DNA from: Actinomycetota bacterium
GTDB taxonomy: Bacteria; Actinomycetota; Thermoleophilia; Gaiellales; Gaiellaceae
DNA: 58,711 nucleotides
Reading direction: 5' to 3'
Assembly: GCA_003139545.1 (NCBI GenBank)
Contig: PLJC01000032.1
Coordinates: 46,321 to 105,031 of the forward strand
Position 1 is the stretch's first letter; every line of letters starts with the position of its first letter. Made by a program: the position numbers and the translations under genes. The notes under the pieces were generated by a model that worked only from the letters and a program-made list of their open reading frames with translations, was not told the DNA's origin and did no database searches. Positions 29,121 to 38,425 of the stretch are shown one piece after another.

Positions 29121-29435
29121 ATGGAGGCTTTCGAGCGCCGCGCGCTGGTGATGCTTGTTGTCGTCGCGCTGCTCTTTCTGCGGGCGGCCGGTGTCTTCTT
29201 GCCGTCTCCGACATGGCTGGTCGCCGTGTACATCTTCGGCCTTGCATGCCTCACTGCCGCCAGCGTCTTGCTCGTTGTCGTAATTGCGCCTGCGGCTTAC
29301 GTTGGACGCTGGGACTCCGAACGTGAGCGGCTCGTGTTCCTCGCGTTCTCGCTCCTTGTCGCAGACGTTGTCGTGACGGCCGTGATCTTCGCGTACAGCG
29401 CATACGAAACGAACGCTCGCGCCTTGGGCGCTTAG
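29121..29435 (+). CDS. Small integral membrane protein
   Basis: The 104 residues hold three or four hydrophobic segments (about 9-27, 31-47, 48-61 and 75-95) with few charges, and no motif I recognise. The start ATG has only a weak upstream GC-rich site. The frame is well separated from asd and the DDN gene (113 bases), so it may have its own promoter. Function unknown. Confidence 0.6.
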   Translation: MEAFERRALVMLVVVALLFLRAAGVFLPSPTWLVAVYIFGLACLTAASVLLVVVIAPAAYVGRWDSERERLVFLAFSLLVADVVVTAVIFAYSAYETNARALGA

Positions 29436-29467
29436 CGCCTTTCAGTTTCGACGCCTTGAGGCTTCAG

Positions 29468-29848
29468 TCAGCGCGGCCCGTACGGCGCGTAGCGGTGGTG
29501 GAGGAGGATGGGATTGCCGGCCGGATCGCGGAGCCCGGCGCCTTGGCAGACACCGGAATCCCACATATCGCCGACCTGGACGCCCGCGGCCTCCAGCTGC
29601 GCCTTCGCTTCGGCGACGTCGGGGACGCGAAACGCAAGCGTTCCGTGCGGCAGCGGCGTGAACTCGTAGTCGTGCGTGTGTGGCGTCATCACCGCGAGCG
29701 TCACGTTGCCGGTCTCGTACTCGACCCAGTCCTCGCTCGGCGAGTTCGGGTTCCTCTCGAGACCCAGCACCTCTCCATAGAAGTGATTCGCCTCCGCCAT
29801 GTCCGTCACGGGAACACGGATGTAGTCGACTCGCTGCACATCGATCAC
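29468..29848 (-). CDS. VOC (glyoxalase/bleomycin resistance) superfamily protein
   Basis: The 126-residue protein has the paired beta-alpha-beta-beta-beta pattern. VDYIRVPVTDMAEANHFYGEVLGL opens it (first metal-ligand region, without the usual His), VEYETGNVTLAVMTP and FRVPDVAEAKAQLEAAGV follow, and GLRDPAGNPILLHHRY ends it. The activity cannot be inferred; such proteins isomerise, cleave or bind small molecules with a metal. GTG start at 29846-29848 has AGGAGG 11 bases upstream. Confidence 0.88.
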   Translation of the reverse strand: MIDVQRVDYIRVPVTDMAEANHFYGEVLGLERNPNSPSEDWVEYETGNVTLAVMTPHTHDYEFTPLPHGTLAFRVPDVAEAKAQLEAAGVQVGDMWDSGVCQGAGLRDPAGNPILLHHRYAPYGPR

Positions 29849-29895
29849 GGAACGCGCACCTCCTGCGTCGACAAGGGCGCCAGGTTGGACTGCGG

Positions 29896-30096
29896 CTAGG
29901 ACTCGGGCGGCCCGTCAGGCAAGTCGTCGCCGGGCACTTCCTTGATCGGCTGTGGCTGGAGCGGCTCGTCGAAGAGCGCGCCGCCCGTGTGCGGGACGGC
30001 GGGCGCTGACTCCTCGGCGGCCTCCCGGCGCAGCTCGTTGACCGCCAGCCGCTGATCGCGCGCAGCCCACTTCTCTCTCAGTTGTCTCCAGAACAT
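29896..30096 (-). CDS. Small hydrophilic protein of unknown function
   Basis: The 66 residues start with a basic helical part (FWRQLREKWAARDQRLAVNELRRE) and end in a proline-rich acidic tail (EPLQPQPIKEVPGDDLPDGPPES). No fold is recognised. On the minus strand a CATAAT hexamer at 30106-30111 sits nine bases before the ATG, which suggests a very short leader. Gene status is probable, not certain. Confidence 0.5.
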   Translation of the reverse strand: MFWRQLREKWAARDQRLAVNELRREAAEESAPAVPHTGGALFDEPLQPQPIKEVPGDDLPDGPPES

Positions 30097-30136
30097 GCAG
30101 CGTCGATTATGTCAGTCTCGCCGGTACCGTACGCCG

Positions 30137-30238
30137 GTGCCCGAGGACGTCCTCACGCTGCGCCGGCTGAACCGCGCGGCGCTCGTGCCCCAGCTCCTGC
30201 TGGAAGTCGTGCGCCTCGAAACGTCCATCACCGACTGA
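30137..30238 (+). CDS. Possible 33-residue peptide gene coupled to the zinc-ribbon gene
   Basis: GTG at 30137 opens a frame reading MPEDVLTLRRLNRAALVPQLLLEVVRLETSITD, shown here only to indicate two short helices, and ending TGATG into the next gene. The coupling and helical composition are the only support. It could instead be leader sequence of the zinc-ribbon gene. Confidence 0.35.
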   Translation: MPEDVLTLRRLNRAALVPQLLLEVVRLETSITD

Positions 30239-30387
30239 TGCGCACGATGCCGGATGACGAACGGCCGCCGATCTGTCCCGCCTGCGGCGTGACGATGGTG
30301 CCCGCGGCACTCAGCGCTGAGAGCGAAAAGGCCGGCGAGTGGGTCTGCCTCGAATGCGAGGAGCTCGAAGAGCCAGACGGCGTATAG
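30238..30387 (+). CDS. Small zinc-ribbon protein
   Basis: The 49-residue protein has two CxxC knuckles: CPACG near residues 13-17 and CLEC near 37-40, about 20 residues apart, which fits one structural zinc site. The rest is acidic. The ATG at 30238 overlaps the stop of a possible upstream peptide; an ATG at 30247 is an alternative. Function unknown. Confidence 0.6.
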   Translation: MRTMPDDERPPICPACGVTMVPAALSAESEKAGEWVCLECEELEEPDGV

Positions 30388-30418
30388 GGTCCGCTCAACC
30401 AGCGAGCGAGGAGGAGCG

Positions 30419-30574
30419 ATGAAGGTCGTCCATTGCCCGTGTGGCACGAACGTCGAAGGCGAGACCGACGACGCGTTGGTCGAGAACGTCCAGGCGCACG
30501 TCGCGTCCGACCATCCGGACGAGGTCGGCAAGCACTCGCGCGAGCAGATCCTGGAGATGGCGCACGAGCACTGA
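30419..30574 (+). CDS. DUF1059 family small protein
   Basis: The 51 residues read MKVVHCPCGTNVEGETDDALV, then NVQAHVASDHPDEVGKHSREQIL, a good match to the DUF1059 pattern: an N-terminal CxCG knuckle and two histidines later (AHVASDH) that could bind zinc. A GAGGAGGAG ribosome site stands just before the ATG. The biochemical role of the family is not established. Confidence 0.8.
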   Translation: MKVVHCPCGTNVEGETDDALVENVQAHVASDHPDEVGKHSREQILEMAHEH

Positions 30575-30584
30575 GTAGAGCGCT

Positions 30585-30725
30585 TTAACCGCGCGCGGCC
30601 TGTTCGTCGAGCTTCGCCTGCGCCCGCTCCGCGAGTTCACGCGTCCGCATGGCGTTCGCTACCACCTGAGCGCGAAATGCCTCCAGCTCTTCGCGCTCAG
30701 CCTTCGTCAGCTTCTTCTTCGCCAT
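30585..30725 (-). CDS. 46-residue charged helical protein
   Basis: From the ATG at 30723-30725 the frame reads MAKKKLTKAEREELEAFRAQ, VVANAMRTRELAERAQAKL and DEQAARG before TAA. A GGAGAGG ribosome site lies upstream. The composition is almost wholly alpha-helical and charged, as in many small actinobacterial proteins of unknown function. It is 13 bases from the end of the GNAT-like gene and faces DUF1059. Confidence 0.55.
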   Translation of the reverse strand: MAKKKLTKAEREELEAFRAQVVANAMRTRELAERAQAKLDEQAARG

Positions 30726-30738
30726 CGTCACCTCTCCG

Positions 30739-31356
30739 TTAAGGCCGCTGCGGCGCCGGCACGGGCAGGAACGCCTCGCGCACGACGCGGAGCACGCGCT
30801 CCCGCGTCCCCTCGGCGACGGGCAGCAAGCCGCCGAGCTCTAGCCGCGCGAGCTCGACGCGCCCCTGCGTGCGCACGGTCATGAAGCCGAAATCGGCGAG
30901 GAAGTCGCTCGGGAAGATCGTCTTGTGGATGCGGAAGCGGTCGACCGAGCGATCGCCGTCGGGATAGCGGTACGCGAACGCCTCCAACGCGCGGCCGCCG
31001 CGGTCGCGCGCCTCGCCGATGGCCGTGAGGAAGAGCGACTGCATCACCCACGGCTTCGACGAATCGGTGAGATACGCGCACGTGACGAGCACAGCGTCGT
31101 CGCTCGGCGGCCCCGCAGGGAGCTCGTTCGCACGCGGAAAGAGCCCGGACGGCCCGTACTGCATCGAGCCGAGCAGCCGCCCGTCGTCGTCGTAGTAGAC
31201 GGTGCCCCACGAGCCCCACTCCTCCTCCGTGCCGCGGATCCACTTCTTCTTGTCGACCGCGTGCCCGGCGCGGGACTGCCACCACGTGCACTCGTGGCAG
31301 ACGGTCGGCGTCGTGTCGAGCGTCGCGCCCGTCAGCCCCGCGATGCGCGTGCTCAC
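30739..31356 (-). CDS. GNAT-like N-acetyltransferase
   Basis: The 205 residues begin with a Cys-containing segment (TPTVCHECTWWQS). An acetyltransferase-like core follows: strand GRLLGSMQYGPSG near 60, then DAVLVTCAYLTDSSKPWVMQSLFLTAIGEARDRG near 87 in two pieces as the acetyl-CoA strand and helix. The end FMTVRTQGRVELARLEL is beta-rich. The classical Q/R-x-x-G-x-G/A loop is degenerate, so activity is uncertain. The GTG overlaps the asp23 stop by 4 bases; it ends the pckA-sdh operon. Confidence 0.6.
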   Translation of the reverse strand: MSTRIAGLTGATLDTTPTVCHECTWWQSRAGHAVDKKKWIRGTEEEWGSWGTVYYDDDGRLLGSMQYGPSGLFPRANELPAGPPSDDAVLVTCAYLTDSSKPWVMQSLFLTAIGEARDRGGRALEAFAYRYPDGDRSVDRFRIHKTIFPSDFLADFGFMTVRTQGRVELARLELGGLLPVAEGTRERVLRVVREAFLPVPAPQRP

Positions 31357-31640
31357 GACCGCGGCCCGATCTCGTCGACGACGACCTCGACCGCGACGGG
31401 CTCGACGTCCGCCATCCCCAGCAGGTACTCGCGAACGCGCTCCTGCACGCTCAGCCCGATCGCCGGAATGGACGCGCCCCAGTCGACGGCGAGATGGAGC
31501 TCGACGCGCACTTGCCCGTCGTCATCTCGCACCTTCACGGCGCCCCGCCCGGGCAGGTCGCGCACGCCGACGATCTCGCGCGCCGCGTCGGCCGCGTACC
31601 GGCCGAGGATCTCCGTCGAGATCGAGGCCTGTCCCTCCAT
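31353..31640 (-). CDS. Asp23/Gls24 family protein
   Basis: The 95-residue protein carries the family pattern: an N-terminal ISTEILGRYAADAAREIVGV helix, GAVKVRDDDGQVRVELHLAVDWGASIPAIG in two parts (alternating strands), and the end VEPVAVEVVVDEI. Gram-positive Asp23 proteins sit at the membrane and respond to envelope stress; the actinobacterial versions are less studied. Its ATG shares one base with the metallophosphoesterase stop (TGATG), and it overlaps the GNAT gene by GTGA. Confidence 0.8.
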   Translation of the reverse strand: MEGQASISTEILGRYAADAAREIVGVRDLPGRGAVKVRDDDGQVRVELHLAVDWGASIPAIGLSVQERVREYLLGMADVEPVAVEVVVDEIGPRS

Positions 31641-32461
31641 CACGTGCAGCGTAATGTCAGCTCGGTCGCCTCGGGCCGCGCCGCGAAGCGGAACGGCACG
31701 AACGTCGTCCCGAGTCCCGGCGAGACGTGCATCACGCCGGCCGGCCCGCTGAAGACGCCGCGCGGATAGCGGGCACTGAGATGCGCGAAGCGGAGCTTCC
31801 CGCCCGGGTACGGGAGCGCAATCTGCCCGTCGTGCATGTGGCCGGCGAGCACGAGCTCGAAGCGGCCCGGCTCGAGCGCGTCGAAAACGCGCGGATAGTG
31901 GCAGAGCAGGATGCGCAGATCGGCCTCGCGGGAAAGCGTATTCGGGTCGAGCTTCGCCCGTCGGCGCACGATCAGCCGCGGATGCACGCCCGCGATCCAC
32001 ACCTGACGGCCGCGCAGCTCGAGCATCGTCCCCTCATCGCGCAGCAGCGTCGCAGGCGCGAGGTCGGCGAGGTCGGAGCGGACCGCCTGCGGATCGCGCG
32101 AGATGGCGACGTCGTGGTTGCCGAGGATCGCGACCGTCGGCTGCGGCAGCCGTTCCACGAGATCCCGCAGCGCCGGCTCGCCGCGCGGATGCGTCAGCAG
32201 GTCGCCCGTGACGACGACGAGGTCCGGCCGGCGCTCGACCGTCCACTCGACCGCCTTCTCCACCGCTTCGGCGCCGGGCGATGGCACGCCGAGGTGGAAG
32301 TCGGACAGATGCATGACGCGGAGCCCGTCCAGCTCTGCCGGCAACCCCGGAACCGGCAGTTCCAGCTCGCAGAGCCGCGGCCACCCGGCCTCGATCAGGC
32401 CCCAGCCGAGCGCAGCCCCAAGGAGAGCTCCGGCGCGGCGCGAACTCTGCGCCGCGCTCAG
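31640..32461 (-). CDS. Metallophosphoesterase with N-terminal membrane helix (probable CTG start)
   Basis: The calcineurin-like phosphoesterase motifs are complete: HLSDFHLG, VVTGDLLTH, LGNHDVAI, LLCHYP and AGHMHDGQ, over about 273 residues. It belongs to the YkuE/YaeI-like group with an N-terminal hydrophobic anchor (residues 11-25) before the ELPVPGLPAELDGLRV strand. No ATG, GTG or TTG precedes the anchor; a CTG at 32459-32461 overlaps the sdhE stop as CTGA. A TTG near 32350 would delete the anchor. The substrate is unknown; lipid A-like or nucleotide phosphoesters are typical of the family. Confidence 0.85.
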   Translation of the reverse strand: MSAAQSSRRAGALLGAALGWGLIEAGWPRLCELELPVPGLPAELDGLRVMHLSDFHLGVPSPGAEAVEKAVEWTVERRPDLVVVTGDLLTHPRGEPALRDLVERLPQPTVAILGNHDVAISRDPQAVRSDLADLAPATLLRDEGTMLELRGRQVWIAGVHPRLIVRRRAKLDPNTLSREADLRILLCHYPRVFDALEPGRFELVLAGHMHDGQIALPYPGGKLRFAHLSARYPRGVFSGPAGVMHVSPGLGTTFVPFRFAARPEATELTLRCT

Positions 32462-33342
32462 ACTTCCAGGCGCTCGAGCGCCGGCCGGGGATCGACGATG
32501 TGCCGCTTGAACTTCAGCTCCGACTCCTCGATCCCGGCCGCGACGCCGACGAGCTGGGCGAGGTGGAGGATCGGAAGCTTGAACGACCGGCCCGTCGCGG
32601 CCTCGAGCTTCTGCTGCCACGCGTCGAGCGACAGGTGGCAGAGCGGGCACGGGGTCACCATCACGTCCGCACCGGCCTCGATGGCCTGCTCGATGGGCTG
32701 GATGAGCTCACCCAGCGCCGTCTCCTCGCGCGCCTGGATGATCGGGAACCCGCAGCACTTGATCTTGGCGGGATAGTCGATCGCGACGCCCCCGCACGCC
32801 TCGATGATCCGCTCGAGCGACCACGGGCGGTCGGGATCCTCGAAGCCCATGATCTTCGACGGGCGCAGGATCTGGCAGCCGTAGAACGGCGCCACCTTCA
32901 GGCCCTTGAGCCCCTTGTGCGCCGCGACCTTGAGCAGTTCGTACCCCTCGCCCTCGGCGATCTCCCACAACAGGTGGCGAACGTCGACTTCGCCGCTATA
33001 CGCCGGCACGCCGACCTCGGCGAGATTCTTGTTCACGCGCGCGCGCAGCGTGTCGTCGCCCTTGAGCATGAAGTTCGCCTGGCGGAGGTTGAGCGTGCAG
33101 ACGTTGCAGACGGTGAGCAGCGTGTCGCAGCCGGTCGCCTCCGCGTACGCGAGGATGCGCGCGTTCAGGTGCAGGTAGTAGTCCGGCTCCGCCTCGTGGA
33201 TGTCGCCGGCGCCGCAGCATGTGACCGACTCCAGCTCAACGAGCTCGAGGCCGACGCGCGGCGCGAGCGCCTGCGTCGAGGTGTCGAGCTCCTTCGCGGA
33301 GAGCGACGCCAGACATCCCTTGTAGTACGCGACACGCCTCAT
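32458..33342 (-). CDS. sdhE: CCG-domain (HdrB-like) subunit SdhE of type-E succinate dehydrogenase
   Basis: The 294-residue protein has two cysteine-rich CCG domains: first YYKGCLAS, then TCCGAGDIHE and CNVC near 75; second FYGCQIL near 155, KCCGFPI near 200 and CPLCH near 235. This is the layout of heterodisulfide reductase B and of the SdhE subunit in archaeal-type succinate:quinone reductases, where it replaces the usual haem-binding anchors. Its ATG overlaps the sdhB stop by 4 bases, which makes assignment to the SDH complex strong. Confidence 0.9.
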   Translation of the reverse strand: MRRVAYYKGCLASLSAKELDTSTQALAPRVGLELVELESVTCCGAGDIHEAEPDYYLHLNARILAYAEATGCDTLLTVCNVCTLNLRQANFMLKGDDTLRARVNKNLAEVGVPAYSGEVDVRHLLWEIAEGEGYELLKVAAHKGLKGLKVAPFYGCQILRPSKIMGFEDPDRPWSLERIIEACGGVAIDYPAKIKCCGFPIIQAREETALGELIQPIEQAIEAGADVMVTPCPLCHLSLDAWQQKLEAATGRSFKLPILHLAQLVGVAAGIEESELKFKRHIVDPRPALERLEV

Positions 33343-34418
33343 TCAGTGTCCTCCGGTAGGTACGGCTTCGGGAACGAGCCCGGGCCGTACGGATCGCGAC
33401 CTTCGTCGTGGACGCCGTGCGCGAGCTTCGCGAGCGCGCGCTCGCCCTGGATGTGCCCGAACGCGCCCTGGCGGTCCTGCTCGCGGACGATCTTGTGCAG
33501 CTGGCGCGCCTCGCCGACGTCCTTGGCGACGTGCGGCGGAAACGCGAGCCCCGCCTTGTTGTGCGAGATCAGGTTCATCGCGAACTTCATCTGCTTCACC
33601 GACGAGACGATGCCCTGCGTTTTCGGGACAAGCTCGGTCTCGCGCAGCCAGCCGGTCGTCTCGCTCGAGCGGACGAACCACTTCGCGTGCTTCGCGCCCA
33701 TGTCGCGGTCGATGCCGTTCTTGATCGCCTCGGCGCCGAGCTTCGCGATCGCGTCGCGCGGATCGACGCCCTTCGGGCAGCGCTCGTTGCAGAAGAAGCA
33801 GCGCGTGCATTCCCAGATGCCGTGCTCGCCGCTGTACTGCTCGAGCCGCTCCACCGTCGCGGCGTCGCGCGGGTCGCCGACGAAGCGCATGCCCTTCGCG
33901 AGCGCCTGCGGGCCGAGGAACTCGGGATCGGACTCCATCGCGTTGCACTCGGAGACGCAGCAGCCGCAGTTGATGCAGAGCGCTTCCTTCTTGATCGCGT
34001 CCATGCGCGGCTGCGTGATGCGATATTCGCGCCCGTCCTCCGGCCGGTCATAGCCCGGCTGCAGGTACGGCTTCATCGCCTTGAACTTGTCCCAGAAGGG
34101 ATCCATGTCGACGACGAGGTCGCGCACGATCGGCAGGTTTCCCATCGCCGAGATCACGGGGACTTGACCGGCCTGCGCGACGTCGTACATGCGCACCTTG
34201 CACGCGAGCACGGCCGCGCCGTCCATGCGCATCCCGCACGAGCCGCAGATCATCATGCGGCAGCTCTTGCGGTAGGCGAGGGTGCCGTCGACCTTGTCCT
34301 TGACGATGTCGAGGCAGTCGAGAAGCGTCGCCTCCTCGGGCGCGTCGATCTCGTACTCGCGCAGCGCCCGGTCGCCGGTCGCCGCGTCGTAGCGCCACAC
34401 CTTGAGTGCCACCTGCAT
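33339..34418 (-). CDS. sdhB: Succinate dehydrogenase/fumarate reductase iron-sulfur subunit (extended, type-E like)
   Basis: The Fe-S electron conduit between SdhA and the quinone side. The 359 residues carry the [2Fe-2S] site CRMMICGSCGM with a later Cys, a [4Fe-4S] site CINCGCCVSEC and a third site CTRCFFCNERCPKG. That third site has four cysteines where classical SdhB has three, so a second [4Fe-4S] in place of [3Fe-4S] is expected, as known for archaeal type-E enzymes. About 100 extra C-terminal residues extend it beyond common SdhB. ATG overlaps the lipoprotein stop by one base; a GTG at 34421 is an alternative. Confidence 0.93.
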   Translation of the reverse strand: MQVALKVWRYDAATGDRALREYEIDAPEEATLLDCLDIVKDKVDGTLAYRKSCRMMICGSCGMRMDGAAVLACKVRMYDVAQAGQVPVISAMGNLPIVRDLVVDMDPFWDKFKAMKPYLQPGYDRPEDGREYRITQPRMDAIKKEALCINCGCCVSECNAMESDPEFLGPQALAKGMRFVGDPRDAATVERLEQYSGEHGIWECTRCFFCNERCPKGVDPRDAIAKLGAEAIKNGIDRDMGAKHAKWFVRSSETTGWLRETELVPKTQGIVSSVKQMKFAMNLISHNKAGLAFPPHVAKDVGEARQLHKIVREQDRQGAFGHIQGERALAKLAHGVHDEGRDPYGPGSFPKPYLPEDTE

Positions 34419-35134
34419 CACGCGCCCACTCCTCCCAGCCCGGGGATCGACCCGTTCTTGGACTCGTATACCTGTGCCGCGGGCGGTGCTGCGGCGGTCA
34501 CCTTCTCGCCGAACTTCGACAGGTCGATCGTGACCGACACCTTCGGGCTCGACTCGGCGACCACGACGCGGTGGATGTAGCCGTCGTCCCCGACCCAGAC
34601 GTCGTACCCACGGATCGTCCCGGTGGCTGCCTGCACCTTGTAGTGGGTGCCGATCTGATCGGTGCCGACCTTCGTCGCGCTCTTCAGCGCCTGGAGCTGC
34701 TTCAGCTGGTCACCGGGGTTCTGCGCGAGCAGGGACTGGAGATCGAGACCGGCGACGTGCACCTTCGCGAGGTCGAGCTTCACCCAGGTCTTGCCGCCGG
34801 GAAGGCCCGACACCAGGAGCGGAGATTTGAGATAGACCGCCGTCCCGGCGAGCACCTCGTCGACCGTCGTCGCAATTGGTCCGGCCTTGAGGTTCAGGTG
34901 CATCGAGCCGAGTGCCGACTTCGTGTCGAACGAGCCGGTCCCGCTGAGCGCCGCCGCCTGGCCGGAGACCTGGACGTTGGCCGTCAGTGCGAGCGCCTCG
35001 CTGCCGGCGGCGTATGTCTTCTGCGCCGCCGCCTTCACCGCGTCGAGCGGCGACGCGCTCGAGGACGGCGCCTTCGAGCCGCCTCCGCAGGCGGCGAGCG
35101 GCAGGACGAGCACGAGCAGGGCGAGGCGCCGCAT
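34418..35134 (-). CDS. Lipoprotein (LppX/LprG-like?) encoded between sdhA and sdhB
   Basis: The 238-residue precursor starts MRRLALLVLVLPLAACGGG, a textbook lipobox (LAAC) with cleavage before Cys17. The mature chain has repeated amphipathic strands (LTANVQVSGQAAALSGTGSF, TKSALGSMHLNLK) and YDVWVGDDGYIHRVVV, which resemble the LolA/LppX/LprG fold of lipid-binding lipoproteins. It should sit on the outer face of the membrane. Its gene overlaps both sdhA (TGATG) and sdhB (TGATG), so it is translated with the SDH subunits. Whether it assists the complex is unknown. Confidence 0.85.
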   Translation of the reverse strand: MRRLALLVLVLPLAACGGGSKAPSSSASPLDAVKAAAQKTYAAGSEALALTANVQVSGQAAALSGTGSFDTKSALGSMHLNLKAGPIATTVDEVLAGTAVYLKSPLLVSGLPGGKTWVKLDLAKVHVAGLDLQSLLAQNPGDQLKQLQALKSATKVGTDQIGTHYKVQAATGTIRGYDVWVGDDGYIHRVVVAESSPKVSVTIDLSKFGEKVTAAAPPAAQVYESKNGSIPGLGGVGA

Positions 35135-36816
35135 CAGTACTTGCGCTCCTCGGGCTGCCACTTCGTCATGCGAACCTCTGCCCACGACAGCTCGGGCGCG
35201 TCGTCCTTCCAGCGCACGATCGAATGCTTGAGGAAGTTCACGTCGTCGCGCGTCGGATAGTCATACGGGCGCGCGTGCGCGCCGCGGCTCTCCTTGCGCG
35301 CGATGCCCGCCTCGAGCATGCACCACGCCGTGTCGAGCATGTTCCCGAGCTCGATCGCCTGCGTGAGGTCGCTGTTGAAGACGTTGCCCTTGTCCTCGAC
35401 GTAGACCTTGCGATAGCGCTCGCGCAGCTCCGGAATGATCTCGAGCTGCCGCTGCATCTGCTCCCCGCGCCGGAAGACGGCGAAGTTCTCGAGCATCGAG
35501 GTGCCGAGCTCGTCGCGAATCTTCCACGGCCGTTCGCCCGAGCCGCGGTCCAGAAGATCCTTCAGCTCACGCTCGGCGTCGCGCTCGAGCGACTCCGGGA
35601 CGTCGATGGTCGTGTTCGAGAGAGCCCACTCGGCCGCGGCGCGGCCTGAGCGACGCCCGAACGTGATCGTCTCCATCAGCGAGTTGCCGCCGAGACGGTT
35701 CGCGCCGTGCACGGACACGCATGCGCACTCGCCGGCGGCGTACAACCCGGTCAGCTCCGTCGCGCCGTCGGTGTCGGTCTCGATCCCACCCATGTGGTAG
35801 TGCGCGCCCGGCCGCACCGGCACCGGCTCGTAGATCGGGTCGACGCCGGCAAACACCATCGACAGCTCGCGCGAGCCCGGGAGACGCTCGATGATCCGCT
35901 CCGCGCCGAGGTGGCGCATGTCGAGCATGACCGAGCCGTTGATCCCGCGGCCCGCGTCGATCTCCGTCTGCTCCGACCGGGAGACGACGTCGCGCGAGGC
36001 GAGCTCGAGCGCGTTCGGCGCGTACTTCTTCATGAAGCGCTCGCCGTCCTTGTTCAGGAGGTACGCGCCCTCGCCGCGGCAGCCCTCGGTCAGGAGGATG
36101 CCGGTCGGGTACAGCGTCGTCGGGTGGAACTGCATGAACTCCATGTCCTTGAGCGGCACGCCGGCGCGCAGCGCCATCGCGGTCCCGTCGCCCGTGCACG
36201 CATACGCATTCGTCGTCACGCGGTACTGGCGGCCGGCGCCACCGGTCGCGAGCACGACGGTCTTGCCGCCGAGCGTCTTGAGCCCGCCGTTCAAGAGGTC
36301 CCAGCAGATGACGCCCTGGCAGCGGCCGTCGTTGACGACGAGCTGCCACGCGAAGAACTCCTCGTACACCTTGATGTCGCGCTTGCACACCTGCTCGTAC
36401 AGCACCTGGATGAGCACGTGGCCGGTGATGTCGGCGGCGTAGATCGTGCGCGGCGAGCCTGCGGCGCCGAACGGGCGTTGCGCGAGCCGTCCATCCGGCT
36501 GGCGCGAGAAGAACGCGCCCCAGTTCTCGAGCTGGATGATGTCGTCGGGCGCCTCGCGCGTGAAGATCTCGATCGAGTCCTGGTCGCCGAGGTAGTCCGA
36601 GCCCTTGACGGTGTCGTACGCGTGCGACTCGGGGCTGTCCTCGGCCGCATTCCCGAGCGCTGCGTTGATGCCGCCCTCGGCGGCGCCGGAGTGCGAGCGC
36701 GTCGGGTGGAGCTTCGAGATCATCGCGACGTCCGCGCCGGCATCGAACGCCTCGATGGCGGCGCGCATGCCGGCGCAGCCTGCGCCGACCACGAGGACGT
36801 CGTGCTCTTCGATCAC
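35134..36816 (-). CDS. sdhA: Succinate dehydrogenase/fumarate reductase flavoprotein subunit
   Basis: The catalytic FAD subunit, 560 residues. Visible are VLVVGAGCAGMRAAI (FAD ADP part), RSHSGAAEGGINAALGN with the His that carries covalent FAD, MEFMQFHPTTLYPTG, GEGAYLLN, HYHMGGIETD and the C-terminal ESRGAHARPYDYPTRDD. Both active-site Arg/His regions are intact. The GTG start at 36814-36816 lies 8 bases after the pckA stop. The partner subunits are encoded downstream as sdhB and sdhE, and no SdhC/SdhD-like anchor gene is found. Confidence 0.95.
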   Translation of the reverse strand: MIEEHDVLVVGAGCAGMRAAIEAFDAGADVAMISKLHPTRSHSGAAEGGINAALGNAAEDSPESHAYDTVKGSDYLGDQDSIEIFTREAPDDIIQLENWGAFFSRQPDGRLAQRPFGAAGSPRTIYAADITGHVLIQVLYEQVCKRDIKVYEEFFAWQLVVNDGRCQGVICWDLLNGGLKTLGGKTVVLATGGAGRQYRVTTNAYACTGDGTAMALRAGVPLKDMEFMQFHPTTLYPTGILLTEGCRGEGAYLLNKDGERFMKKYAPNALELASRDVVSRSEQTEIDAGRGINGSVMLDMRHLGAERIIERLPGSRELSMVFAGVDPIYEPVPVRPGAHYHMGGIETDTDGATELTGLYAAGECACVSVHGANRLGGNSLMETITFGRRSGRAAAEWALSNTTIDVPESLERDAERELKDLLDRGSGERPWKIRDELGTSMLENFAVFRRGEQMQRQLEIIPELRERYRKVYVEDKGNVFNSDLTQAIELGNMLDTAWCMLEAGIARKESRGAHARPYDYPTRDDVNFLKHSIVRWKDDAPELSWAEVRMTKWQPEERKY

Positions 36817-36823
36817 CGAGAAT

Positions 36824-38398
<1,575 letters not shown>

Positions 38399-38425
38399 GG
38401 TCGTCACCCTCGTATCGTACGCGTG

